Origin: Candidatus Nanoarchaeia archaeon
GTDB taxonomy: Archaea > Nanoarchaeota > Nanoarchaeia > SCGC-AAA011-G17 > JAFCDX01
Direction: 5' to 3'
Assembly: GCA_028717785.1 (NCBI GenBank)
Contig: JAQUND010000001.1
Span: 1-64,000 of the forward strand
Length of the DNA: 64,000 nucleotides
The notes under the pieces: model-generated
What the model was told of the DNA's origin: nothing
The model's database searches: none
What the model saw: only the letters and a program-made list of their open reading frames with translations
In this document: positions 46,831 through 56,071 of the stretch, piece after piece
Layout of the letters: every line of letters starts with the position of its first letter
How positions within the stretch are numbered: position 1 is the first letter of the stretch
Program-made: the position numbers and the translations under genes

Positions 46831-47145
46831 ATGAAAAGAAATCTTTACTTTAAAGATGGAATTTTATTTGCTAATGGATATGAAAGAGTTGTTCATGGGG
46901 GAAGAGGGGATTATGTTGAATTAATTAAAGAACAAATACAAGTTATTTTAGTATCTAATTTTAATCAAAAAATACCCAATGAACTTTCTAATGAATCTTT
47001 TTATTATTATTGGTTAAAACCTATAGGAAGAGAAGAAAAAATATATTGGCAATGTAATTTAGTTAATTATGCTGATTATAAAAGAAATTTTTATTATATC
47101 AGTCCAAAAGTATTAATGTCTTTCAATGGAACAGAATTATTTTAA
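46831..47145 (+). CDS. Hypothetical protein, 104 aa
   Basis: Tyr/Trp-rich, beta-like, unrecognised; 5 nt after the previous gene. Confidence 0.6.
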   Translation: MKRNLYFKDGILFANGYERVVHGGRGDYVELIKEQIQVILVSNFNQKIPNELSNESFYYYWLKPIGREEKIYWQCNLVNYADYKRNFYYISPKVLMSFNGTELF

Positions 47146-47215
47146 GATTAGTTAAGATGTAATAACAAAGGAGTTAAATTTATAAAATATAGAATATTTA
47201 AGAAAAGTTTAAATT

Positions 47216-47518
47216 ATGAAATTAATAGAAATTTTTAAAAAAGAGGAATTATTTTCAAAAGACATAAGACAACGTATAAATAATAAACAGATAACTATAA
47301 ATGGCATTCCTATTAAAAATAATGATTTAAATATTGATATAAATTTTTATATTGATGCTGGGGATTATATATTTTATAATTTAAATAAATTTAAAACCAT
47401 TTCATTTTTAAATATTGATGAAATGTTTGAATGCGATATCCCCTATGTTAAAAATTTATTAAAAGACTTTTCATTACTTAAAATATCAAAGAAAAAATTG
47501 TTTATATTTAAAAATTAA
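47216..47518 (+). CDS. S4-like RNA-binding protein, 100 aa
   Basis: LFSKDIRQRINNKQITINGIP then DAGDYIFYN has the S4-domain pattern (helix-helix, K-I-ING strand, turn, GD hairpin). Likely binds structured RNA; possibly tRNA or rRNA. Partner unknown. Confidence 0.6.
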   Translation: MKLIEIFKKEELFSKDIRQRINNKQITINGIPIKNNDLNIDINFYIDAGDYIFYNLNKFKTISFLNIDEMFECDIPYVKNLLKDFSLLKISKKKLFIFKN

Positions 47519-47533
47519 TTAAGTAGATTTCAA

Positions 47534-47914
47534 ATGGAAACAATTGATATATTTATAGTTAAACATAAAACATCTAATGTTTATTTTCAAGGTACAGGAT
47601 GGAATGGTCCAATTTGGACTATGATTGAAAATAAAGCTAAAATTTATGTTAAACTTTCTAATGCACGAAGAAGAGTTACTTTACTTGCTAATGAAAACCC
47701 CTCGTGTCCAAGTGTTATTATAAAGATGACTGCAACTTTTGTAGAAATATTAGATGAAGTCGATAGAATAAAAAAAGCTAAAGAAGCTAGAGTTCTTAAA
47801 AATCATCAACATAAAATTTATTCTGCTAAGTGTAAAATGGAAAATGCTCAAAAAGAAATGGAAAGAGCTAAAAATGATTTAGATAATGCCAAGAAAGAAT
47901 TGGGTATACAATAA
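47534..47914 (+). CDS. Hypothetical protein with C-terminal coiled coil, 126 aa
   Basis: N-terminal beta-rich part (VKHKTSNVYFQGTGWNGPIW), C-terminal 45-residue Lys/Glu/Ala heptad helix. Unknown. Confidence 0.6.
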   Translation: METIDIFIVKHKTSNVYFQGTGWNGPIWTMIENKAKIYVKLSNARRRVTLLANENPSCPSVIIKMTATFVEILDEVDRIKKAKEARVLKNHQHKIYSAKCKMENAQKEMERAKNDLDNAKKELGIQ

Positions 47915-47929
47915 TATAAAATTAAAAAA

Positions 47930-48814
47930 ATGCAAATAAAAACGATTAAGAAGACTATCATAAATAAACTTACAGAGTGGTTAAATTCCATTGATGATGA
48001 ATTTTTAAGGACAAAAGTTAAAAATAATTTATTATTGTCAGGAGGTTCTATAACTTCAATGTTTTTAAATTTAGATATAAATGATTATGATATTTATATA
48101 AAAGATATGGATGTTCTTTTAGAACTTACCAAATATTATACAAAAAATTTTGATGATAAAATTAAGATTTTAGATGGGAGGTTAAAAGAAAAATACATTG
48201 ATGAATTGAGAGAAGATGCTCATAGTGCTTATGAAATTGCTGTTAAAAATTTAAGTTATGATCAAATTAAATTATTTTTTATAGAAAAAAATGGAGGGAT
48301 GTTAGTTGAAATAGAAAACAAAGATAAAAAATATCAACCTGCTTATTTTTCCCCTAATGCTATATCTTTAACAGATAATATTCAAATTGTTATTAGATTT
48401 CATGGAAATAATGAAGATATACATAAAACTTTTGATTTTATTCATGCTACTAATTATTTTACATTTGAAGAAGGTTTAGTAACAAATATTAAAGCATTAG
48501 AATCAATTTTAACTAAACAATTATTTTATCAAGGATCTTTATATCCTTTAACTTCCATTATTAGAATGAAGAAGTTTATAAAGAGACAATGGAATATAAA
48601 TGCAGGGGAAATATTAAAAATAATGTTTCAAATTTCTTTACTTGACCTTAAAGATCCGGATGTATTAGCTGAACAATTAATTGGAGTAGATGTAGCTTAT
48701 TTTGATAAATTGATTGAGATTTTAAGAGGGGTAGAGCCTGAAAAATTAACATCAACTTATCTAAATACAATTATAGATAAGGTATTTAATGAATATGATG
48801 ATAATGAAGAATGA
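47930..48814 (+). CDS. Nucleotidyltransferase-fold protein, 294 aa
   Basis: LLSGGSITSMFLNLDINDYDIYI has the GGS...D-D signature of polymerase-beta-type nucleotidyltransferases. The body is helical. It precedes the RNA ligase by an ATGA overlap, so the two are coupled; a tRNA- or RNA-end role is likely. Confidence 0.7.
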   Translation: MQIKTIKKTIINKLTEWLNSIDDEFLRTKVKNNLLLSGGSITSMFLNLDINDYDIYIKDMDVLLELTKYYTKNFDDKIKILDGRLKEKYIDELREDAHSAYEIAVKNLSYDQIKLFFIEKNGGMLVEIENKDKKYQPAYFSPNAISLTDNIQIVIRFHGNNEDIHKTFDFIHATNYFTFEEGLVTNIKALESILTKQLFYQGSLYPLTSIIRMKKFIKRQWNINAGEILKIMFQISLLDLKDPDVLAEQLIGVDVAYFDKLIEILRGVEPEKLTSTYLNTIIDKVFNEYDDNEE

Positions 48815-49971
48815 AATATCTTTTAACATATGAAGATGCAAAATTAATTTGTGAAAAATATAACCATAAGAATTTTTGGGAAATCCAATTTATGATAAAT
48901 GGTTATAAATTATCATCTTTTAATTATTTTATATGTGGGTGGAATGATTTTAATAACCCCATAAATAATACAGAAGTAAATGCTTTTGATATGAGGGGAA
49001 CTACTTTTGTGTTTAATAAAGATGGTTCTTTATGGAAAAAATTTTTTATGCTTCCAAAATTTTTTAATTTAAATCAAGTTGAAAAAACTCAATATGAAGC
49101 ACTTAAATCCAAAAAAATAAATTCTATTACTCAAAAAGAAGATGGTTCTCTTATAGCTTTTATGATACTTCCTGATGGAAAGCTCTTTTCTAAAACTATT
49201 GGATCTTTTGCAAGTGATCAAGCTTTAAATGCTCTTACATTACTTTATTATGATGAAGAACATGTTTTATGGGTAAAAAAATTATTGAATGATGGTTTTA
49301 CCCCATTATTTGAATATGTTGCTAGAGATAATCGAATTGTTTTATCTTATGGAAAAGCTCATCTTCGTTTTATAGGTATAAGAAATAATATTACTGGAGA
49401 ATATTGTTCTTCTGCAGAAATGAATACTTCTAAAATACCTAAATCTATTTATATTGTAGAAGAAATATTTTCTACTTTAGATGATCTTATAAGTTTATCA
49501 AAAATAAAAAAAGATAAAGAAGGATGGGTTGTAAAATTTGAAGATGGACTTTTGGTAAAAATTAAAACCCATTGGTATTTTAGTCTTCATGGAATACGTA
49601 CTGAAAATGTATTTAGGGAAGATTATGTTATTAAAAATTATTTAGAAGAAACTCTTGATGATCTTCTTTCTCTTTTAGATCCAGTTAAAGATCAAGATGC
49701 TTTTGAATTTGTAGATAAAGTTACTAAAGCTATAAATAATTATATAGATCATATTGAATCATATGTTTCTTATTTAATTCAAAGATATGAAAATGAATTT
49801 CAAAATAATTGGAAAGAATATGCTACTAAATGTCATAGCGAACCTTATTTTGGATTATCTAGAGTAATGATTGAAAGACCTATCGAATTTAAAAAGAAAT
49901 TGATAGAACTTGTTTTAGAGAGAACTTCAAAATTTAAGAATGCTAAAGAATTAATTCAAAAATATAGTTAA
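48811..49971 (+). CDS. rnl1: T4 Rnl1-type RNA ligase
   Basis: 386 aa, Rnl1 length. Motif I QKEDGSLIAF with the adenylated Lys near residue 109, FEYVARDNRIVL (motif III region), KEGWVVKFEDG (motif IV) and LVKIKTHWY (motif V). T4 Rnl1 reseals tRNAs cut by host anticodon nucleases, together with a kinase. Kinase-like and nucleotidyltransferase genes are also present here. Confidence 0.92.
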   Translation: MKYLLTYEDAKLICEKYNHKNFWEIQFMINGYKLSSFNYFICGWNDFNNPINNTEVNAFDMRGTTFVFNKDGSLWKKFFMLPKFFNLNQVEKTQYEALKSKKINSITQKEDGSLIAFMILPDGKLFSKTIGSFASDQALNALTLLYYDEEHVLWVKKLLNDGFTPLFEYVARDNRIVLSYGKAHLRFIGIRNNITGEYCSSAEMNTSKIPKSIYIVEEIFSTLDDLISLSKIKKDKEGWVVKFEDGLLVKIKTHWYFSLHGIRTENVFREDYVIKNYLEETLDDLLSLLDPVKDQDAFEFVDKVTKAINNYIDHIESYVSYLIQRYENEFQNNWKEYATKCHSEPYFGLSRVMIERPIEFKKKLIELVLERTSKFKNAKELIQKYS

Positions 49972-49972
49972 A

Positions 49973-50467
49973 ATGGATAAAAAACCTATAAAAACAGTTT
50001 ATGTTTGGAGTAAAGATCAATTTGATGATGCTATGCAATTAAATGAATTAAAAGATTCTAATATAGAAAAATTATATAAAACAGCTTTAATTTCAATTAA
50101 TGATACTTCAGGTATTTATTCTAAATCATGGTTTAATGAAAATCATTCTAATGTTCTTATACTTCATTTTGATGATATAGAAAATGATATGGAAAAATCT
50201 CCTACAAATAAACATGATTGTAAAGCTTTTACTATAGAACAAGCTAAAAAAATTATTCATTTTCTCAATACAAATAAAGATAGAACTCAATTTATTGTAC
50301 ATTGTGCAGCTGGAATTAGTAGAAGCGGATCTGTAGGCCTTTTTATTAATGATTATTTTGAATTAGATTATAAAACTTTTTTAGAAAATAATCCTTTTAT
50401 TAGTCCTAATGGTCATATTTCAAGAATTCTTAATAATACATATAGAGATAATTTAAAAAATTCTTAA
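49973..50467 (+). CDS. Protein tyrosine/dual-specificity phosphatase
   Basis: 164 aa. FIVHCAAGISRSGSVG near residues 105-120 is the HCxxGxxRS active loop; an upstream Asp-rich loop could supply the general acid. Phage-encoded phosphatases can change host signalling or kinase-based defence. Confidence 0.85.
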   Translation: MDKKPIKTVYVWSKDQFDDAMQLNELKDSNIEKLYKTALISINDTSGIYSKSWFNENHSNVLILHFDDIENDMEKSPTNKHDCKAFTIEQAKKIIHFLNTNKDRTQFIVHCAAGISRSGSVGLFINDYFELDYKTFLENNPFISPNGHISRILNNTYRDNLKNS

Positions 50468-50509
50468 TAAATTTAATAAAAAATTAATACTTTTATAGTA
50501 AATTATAAA

Positions 50510-51034
50510 ATGAGAAATTTACAAAAAATAATAATTTGGTGGTTAGGAATTCCTTCATTCGAAAAAATGGTTAAAAAATGTCCTAAAGATATAAAGGATA
50601 TTTTGTTAAGATGTAGGGAAACCCCTCAAAATCCATTTTGGCATCCTGAAGGAAATGTTTTAAAACATACAAGAATAGTTTATAATAGAGCTAGAAAATT
50701 AAAAAATTTAGATTTTTGTATTGCTGCTTTTTTCCATGATTTAGGAAAACCTAGTGTTACAGTACGTAATTCAAAAGGTTCTTGGTCAGCTCCTGGACAT
50801 GAACTTGTCTCTACTCAAATTTTAGAAAAATTCCAGGATTGGGTAGAACAAATAGGAGGGGATTATAAAAAAATACATGAATTGGTTTTTTACCATATGA
50901 GAGTTAAAATTATGGATGAAATGAAACCAAAAAAACAAGAAGAAATGAAAAATCATATATTTTTTAATGAAATTTTAGAGTTCTCACAATTAGATAATAT
51001 GCAAAATTTAACTAAAGAAGAACTCCATGGATGA
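50510..51034 (+). CDS. HD-domain phosphohydrolase, 174 aa
   Basis: H-EGNVLKHTRIVYNRA, then FFHDLGKPSVTV and a His-containing HELVSTQIL fit the HD metal site; resembles the HD part of bacterial tRNA nucleotidyltransferases. Next to RNA ligase genes it may trim cyclic phosphate or nucleotide ends. Confidence 0.75.
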   Translation: MRNLQKIIIWWLGIPSFEKMVKKCPKDIKDILLRCRETPQNPFWHPEGNVLKHTRIVYNRARKLKNLDFCIAAFFHDLGKPSVTVRNSKGSWSAPGHELVSTQILEKFQDWVEQIGGDYKKIHELVFYHMRVKIMDEMKPKKQEEMKNHIFFNEILEFSQLDNMQNLTKEELHG

Positions 51035-51203
51035 ACTTATAGTATCTGTTTGTTGTACTGCTCCTATTTTAACAGACAATATTTGTTCAATTTGTAATAA
51101 AATTTGTATACCTGTATATGCAAATATTGAATGTGAAGAATGTGGAGGTCCAATAAAAATTTCTGATAATAAATGTATAGATTGTAATTGGAAAAAAAGA
51201 TAA
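51027..51203 (+). CDS. Zinc-ribbon protein, 58 aa
   Basis: Three CxxC-type pairs (CSICNK, CEECGG, C-DC) and a total of nine Cys; overlaps the HD gene by 8 nt. Probably zinc-binding, function unknown. Confidence 0.6.
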   Translation: MDELIVSVCCTAPILTDNICSICNKICIPVYANIECEECGGPIKISDNKCIDCNWKKR

Positions 51204-51236
51204 ACTTTGTTTTTTATTTAAATTTTTCATTTTTAA

Positions 51237-51272
51237 ATCCTCTAATATTTTATATTAGAGGATTTTTTAAGG
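51237..51272 (+). terminator. Terminator before the structural genes
   Basis: AATCCTCTAATAT / ATATTAGAGGATT hairpin followed by six T on the plus strand. Confidence 0.85.
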
Positions 51273-51295
51273 ATAAATAGATAAATAAAAAGAAA

Positions 51296-51676
51296 ATGAT
51301 TTTTTCTGAATTTACTAAAACTATTACAGGTAATACTATTCTATTTAGTAATGAATCTCCTATAGAAAATGTAGGTAAAATAATTTTTTATAAAGATAAT
51401 GCTTTAGGGGTTTTTATAAAAAAAGAATTTAGATGGTCTTTTAATAAAAATTATTGGTCCTCTTGGATGACTTTATCCCAAAATAAAGTTATTTCAATTG
51501 TTACTGGAAATAATAAATATCTTTTTTTAGAAATCAAATATATTCCTTCGGGAAATGGAACCTGTTCTACTTTTTCTTTAACTTATAATGTTAATACTTC
51601 TCAAACATATGCTCCCCCTGTTGAAGGAGCAGAATTACACTATGGACATACTGTACCTAATGGATGTAATAATTAA
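51296..51676 (+). CDS. Structural-type protein, 126 aa
   Basis: Beta-rich. It shares its whole architecture with the first 110 residues of the next protein (E-K-I-FYK, K-E-RWSF or RYSF, W-TL-Q, L-KY). Likely a small tail or virion protein from a duplicated domain. Confidence 0.65.
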   Translation: MIFSEFTKTITGNTILFSNESPIENVGKIIFYKDNALGVFIKKEFRWSFNKNYWSSWMTLSQNKVISIVTGNNKYLFLEIKYIPSGNGTCSTFSLTYNVNTSQTYAPPVEGAELHYGHTVPNGCNN

Positions 51677-51703
51677 TAAAAATAAATTAAGTTAAAATGT
51701 TAT

Positions 51704-51738
51704 AAATGGAAGAGGCTTATCTCTTCCATTTTTTTTGA
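51704..51738 (+). terminator. Terminator between structural genes
   Basis: AAATGGAAGAG / CTCTTCCATTT hairpin then eight T on the plus strand. Confidence 0.85.
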
Positions 51739-51768
51739 GATAAATAAGATAAATAATCCATTTATCTA

Positions 51769-53229
51769 ATGCAATATCAGTTTGCCGAAAGACAGGAATT
51801 TATAAAAACAGTTGAATTTCATAATTCAGATCCTCTCTTAAATGTAACAAGAATAACATATTTTAAAGAAGAAGGTATTTCTGGAATATTTGAAAAAAAA
51901 GAATATCGATATTCTTTTGACAATACTATATGGACTAATTGGAATACACTAACTCAATCAAACTTAGCTGGAATACAATTTCAAGATAGACCAAATTTTT
52001 GGCTTCAGCTAAAATATACTAGAACAAGTGTAATTTCCGGTAATATATTAAGGTGGTATTTATTTTATGATGGTTCTACTTCTACCCCTCCTGTACCTCC
52101 TTTAACTTTAATAGATGCAGATACTTTACAAGGAGAAGATGGAGCATATTATTTAAATAGAGCTAACCATATTGGAGCATATACAGATATCAATATGGAA
52201 AATGTATCTGGAGATGCATCTACAGTTGGTGTATATCATGGAAGATTAGATACTTCTATTGGATCTACTTTCTTTTTTAAAAGACTTGAAGGTAAATCGG
52301 GTATAAATATAACAGAATCTTCTTTAGGAATGATTTATATAGATGGTTCTGCAGCAGCTTCTCAAGTAATTTATGAAAATCCGGATCCAGTTAATCAAAC
52401 AATTGGTGGAATATCATCAGGGGAAAGTTTTTTCTCAGTTCCAAAGACTTTTGGAGAAACAATGAAAGCTTTATTTTATCCTGTTTTATATCCTACTTTA
52501 ACTGCTCCTTCAAATACTTTTGCTCATAATGTTGCCTATTTACAAACTATAGGAGCAAGTGTAAATATTAATTTTACATCAACATTTAATAGAGGAAGTA
52601 TATCTCCTGCTTATGGAACAAGTGGGTTAAGAAGTGGAGCTGGAAGTATTGCTCATTTTACAGGAGATGGTTTACCTGCTTCCGTAAGTGGATATCCTAC
52701 TTCCCCTCTCATAGAATCTTTAACAGGATATACAGTTATTTCAGGGGTAAGAACTTGGTCTGGTGCTTGGTCTTATGATATAGGAGAACAACCATTAGAT
52801 AGTGAGGGAAATTCATATAGTTCTCCTTTACCTGCTGGAGCTACTGGTTATCAAACAGCTAGTATAGAAGGGGTTTATCCTCTTTTTGGAACAACTTCTA
52901 GTATATCAAACCCAAATACTCAACAAACTCTTGTTTCAATGATTACAGGAGATGATATAGAATTTGATCTTGTTCCTGAATCTGGAGGATATAGACAAAG
53001 TTTTGATATTTCAAATGCATGGTTAGGAGCTAGACCTTTAATTGGAGTAGAAACTCTTAATACAGTTTCTGATTTATGGGAATATGAAGGAGGAACTGCT
53101 CCTTTATCTTTAAATAGATGGACAACAAGTTCTGTTACCCATATAATAGCTGGTAATTTAATAAATTATACTCGATATACATACAATGGAACTGAAAGAA
53201 GCTCTATTACTATACGTTTAAAATTTTAA
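51769..53229 (+). CDS. Modular tail or fibre protein, 486 aa
   Basis: N-terminal about 110 residues match the preceding 126-residue protein; the C-terminal about 250 residues (from LTAPSNTF to the final beta motif TRYTYNGTERSS) match the C-terminus of the next protein. Likely a receptor-binding or baseplate-attached protein. Confidence 0.7.
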   Translation: MQYQFAERQEFIKTVEFHNSDPLLNVTRITYFKEEGISGIFEKKEYRYSFDNTIWTNWNTLTQSNLAGIQFQDRPNFWLQLKYTRTSVISGNILRWYLFYDGSTSTPPVPPLTLIDADTLQGEDGAYYLNRANHIGAYTDINMENVSGDASTVGVYHGRLDTSIGSTFFFKRLEGKSGINITESSLGMIYIDGSAAASQVIYENPDPVNQTIGGISSGESFFSVPKTFGETMKALFYPVLYPTLTAPSNTFAHNVAYLQTIGASVNINFTSTFNRGSISPAYGTSGLRSGAGSIAHFTGDGLPASVSGYPTSPLIESLTGYTVISGVRTWSGAWSYDIGEQPLDSEGNSYSSPLPAGATGYQTASIEGVYPLFGTTSSISNPNTQQTLVSMITGDDIEFDLVPESGGYRQSFDISNAWLGARPLIGVETLNTVSDLWEYEGGTAPLSLNRWTTSSVTHIIAGNLINYTRYTYNGTERSSITIRLKF

Positions 53230-53255
53230 AAGAAAGTAAAAAAATAAATTAAAAT

Positions 53256-55409
53256 ATGGCAAGAGATAAAGGAACTTTCAATTTTTCAGCTAATTTTGAA
53301 GTTTTAAATAAAGCCCCATTAGATGCAAGACAAGTTGTAGGATCCTATGCAGATTTAATAAATCCTTCAACCTGGTTAGATTCTAATAGTTTAATTTGGT
53401 TATTTAATGGAGCAATTGTATCTGTTGCAAATGATGTTTCTACTACTCGTAATGGTATTTATTTTCTAAAAGATGCTAATAATTATACAGATTATTCAAA
53501 TTGGGAAAAATCTACTTTTAGTGGAATAACTGATGTTAGTATAAATAATGTTGGAGATGGTAGTGTACATATTTATGCTGGTGTAGATTTATCTACAGGA
53601 GCTTTTAAATTTAAATCTCTTAAAGGAATAGGAGCAGCTATATTAAGTGAAACAAATGACTTAATTACTTTAAGTTTAGATGCTTCTTTTTCTGGAGAAG
53701 TAAATACTGCATCAAATGTTGGAACTGGAGATGTTAGTTTATTCTGGAAAAAACAAGATCAAGATTTAAAGTTTAAAAGTATTAAAGGTAGTTCTTATAT
53801 AATTTTATCTAATTCAGATCCTAGTACTATTCATATAGATGTATCTCTTGGCAATAAAGTTAATAAATCAGGAGATAATATGACTGGGGATTTAAATATC
53901 CCTGGTATAAATATTACTAATGATTTATCTGTAGGGAGAAATGCAATAATTACAGGTAATTTAAAAATAGAGGGGAATTTAAATGTTGATGGTTCTACTA
54001 CTTATATAAATTCATCAGAATTAGATATTTCTACTAATTTTATAAAATTAAATACAGGTTTAATAGGGGTTCCTCCTGAATGGTTACAATCAGGAATAGT
54101 AGTAAAAAGGGGATCAAAAGAACCTTATGTATTTATTTTTGATGAAACTGATCAAACTTTTAGAATAGGTATTGTATCTGCAGATTCATCAAATTTATAT
54201 AGGGATTCTTCTACTCAAGCTGTAGCAACAAGAGAAAATAATCCTGTAACAAATGGAATAGCTATTTATAATCATTTATTAAGTAGATTTGATACAAGTT
54301 TAGGATTAGTTTTTGATTCTTCTAATGGACTTTATATTGATGGTTCTTTAAGAATTTCGTCTTTAAGGGGAACTGGAATAAGATATGTAACAGTTAATAG
54401 TGATGGTATTTTAAATTTTGTTATTCCCCCTTATATAAAAGAAGTTTCTATTGGAAATACATTTAAATGGGATACATCGGGATTTTTACAAGTTGATACT
54501 AGTGCAATAGGAGGAAATGGAAGATATAATACTCTTTTAGATTCATCCTTATTAATGCCAACAGCAGTTGGGGGATATCCAATAGGAACATCTGTTTCAG
54601 AATTAGTTGGAGATACATTCATAACAATGTTTGATAATCTTTTATTTCCAACAACTAATCCTACTTTAACTGCTCCTTCAAGAACTTTTACTTTAACCCT
54701 TCCAGGTTCTGCTACATATATAGAAATTGGAGCAGATATTAGTATTACTTTTACTGCAACATTTAATAGGGGATCTATAAGTCCTCAGTATAATGCAGAT
54801 TCTCCATATAGATCTGGATTACCTAATAATTATAATTATGAAGGAGTTGGTTTAATAGATGTTTCTTCAACAGCATTATCTAATACTCAAATTATATCCT
54901 ATAATGATGTTTCTATAGGATGGCAGCCTTATTGGTATTCCCAAATTTCTTATGATTCCGGGGTTCAGCCTTTTAATAATAAAGGAATTATTTATGATGT
55001 ATCTTTAGCAGCAGGAACTACAGTATTATTATCTACAAGATTTGAAGGAGTTTATCCGTTATATGCTACAACAGTAGATATTAATACATTAACTAAACAA
55101 TCATTAGTTTCAATGTTATCTGGAAATAATATAACTATAAATCTTGTAGGAGATCCTACAAATTATCAAAAATTTGATATTCCTGTAGCATGGACTGGAA
55201 CTCCTACAAATAGACCATTAGTTGGAGTTCTTCAATATAATACGGTTTCTGGACAATGGGAATATCCTGGGGGTTCTGCTGCATCTTCTTTACTTATTTG
55301 GACTACAAGCTCTGTAACAGAAACGGTTCAAGGAAATGTTATTAATTATACTAGGTATACTTATAATCAGGATCCAAGAGGGGCAGTTCAAATTAGATTA
55401 GTATTTTAA
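53256..55409 (+). CDS. Modular tail or fibre protein, 717 aa
   Basis: N-terminal module (KGTFNFSANFEVLNKAPLDA) is shared with the 55425 gene. A middle part carries NKSGDNMTGDLNIPG, a tail-fibre hallmark, and the C-terminal module (LTAPSRTF ... TRYTYNQDPRGA) is shared with the 51769 gene. Multiple beta-rich domains with DVS/DSS repeats. Probably a tail fibre. Confidence 0.75.
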   Translation: MARDKGTFNFSANFEVLNKAPLDARQVVGSYADLINPSTWLDSNSLIWLFNGAIVSVANDVSTTRNGIYFLKDANNYTDYSNWEKSTFSGITDVSINNVGDGSVHIYAGVDLSTGAFKFKSLKGIGAAILSETNDLITLSLDASFSGEVNTASNVGTGDVSLFWKKQDQDLKFKSIKGSSYIILSNSDPSTIHIDVSLGNKVNKSGDNMTGDLNIPGINITNDLSVGRNAIITGNLKIEGNLNVDGSTTYINSSELDISTNFIKLNTGLIGVPPEWLQSGIVVKRGSKEPYVFIFDETDQTFRIGIVSADSSNLYRDSSTQAVATRENNPVTNGIAIYNHLLSRFDTSLGLVFDSSNGLYIDGSLRISSLRGTGIRYVTVNSDGILNFVIPPYIKEVSIGNTFKWDTSGFLQVDTSAIGGNGRYNTLLDSSLLMPTAVGGYPIGTSVSELVGDTFITMFDNLLFPTTNPTLTAPSRTFTLTLPGSATYIEIGADISITFTATFNRGSISPQYNADSPYRSGLPNNYNYEGVGLIDVSSTALSNTQIISYNDVSIGWQPYWYSQISYDSGVQPFNNKGIIYDVSLAAGTTVLLSTRFEGVYPLYATTVDINTLTKQSLVSMLSGNNITINLVGDPTNYQKFDIPVAWTGTPTNRPLVGVLQYNTVSGQWEYPGGSAASSLLIWTTSSVTETVQGNVINYTRYTYNQDPRGAVQIRLVF

Positions 55410-55424
55410 AAATTATTTTTAATT

Positions 55425-55919
55425 ATGTCAAGAAATAAAGGGACATTTAATTTTTCTGCTAATTTTGAGGTACTTTCAAAAGCTCCTTTAGATGCAAGAT
55501 TAGTAGTAAGTAATAAAGGGGATTTAATATCTCCTTCAATATGGCAAGATGCTTCTAGTAATGTCTGGTTATATAAAGGAATTTTAGTATCCGTAGTTTC
55601 GGATCCTTCTACAGAAAATAATGGATTATATTTTTTATTAGACGAAACTCAATATACAAATTATAATTCATGGTTTAAAATTCAAACTACTGTTTCAAGA
55701 ATACAAAAATATATAAATAGTTTTGATGGAACAATAAATAATTCATTATCAATTTCTTCAACAACCCATACACTCGGTAATGGTCCTTTTATTGTATCGA
55801 TTTATGATGGCAATGAAGAAGTTTATACAGGAATTGAATGTGATCCAAGTGGAAATATTACTTTAACTTGGACACCTGGTACTTTATCTTCATCATGTAA
55901 ATATATTATAGCTGGATAA
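55425..55919 (+). CDS. Short fibre-related protein, 164 aa
   Basis: Its first 95 residues are a close copy of the N-terminal module of the 717-aa protein, followed by a short beta-sandwich-like domain. May be an adaptor or tip carrying the same attachment module. Confidence 0.65.
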   Translation: MSRNKGTFNFSANFEVLSKAPLDARLVVSNKGDLISPSIWQDASSNVWLYKGILVSVVSDPSTENNGLYFLLDETQYTNYNSWFKIQTTVSRIQKYINSFDGTINNSLSISSTTHTLGNGPFIVSIYDGNEEVYTGIECDPSGNITLTWTPGTLSSSCKYIIAG

Positions 55920-55942
55920 AATTTTAATTTAAATAATTTTTA

Positions 55943-55978
55943 AACCGTGAATTCATTTAATGATTTCACGGTTTTTTA
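55943..55978 (+). terminator. Terminator before the giant fibre gene
   Basis: ACCGTGAATTCA / TGATTTCACGGT hairpin (one mismatch) then six T on the plus strand. Confidence 0.8.
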
Positions 55979-56071
55979 TTAATAATATTTTTTAATAAGA
56001 TATATAAATTAACAAATATATTAGCTATAAAGATTTTTTCTGGATAGTGAAAGAAAAAAATAAAATTTATA

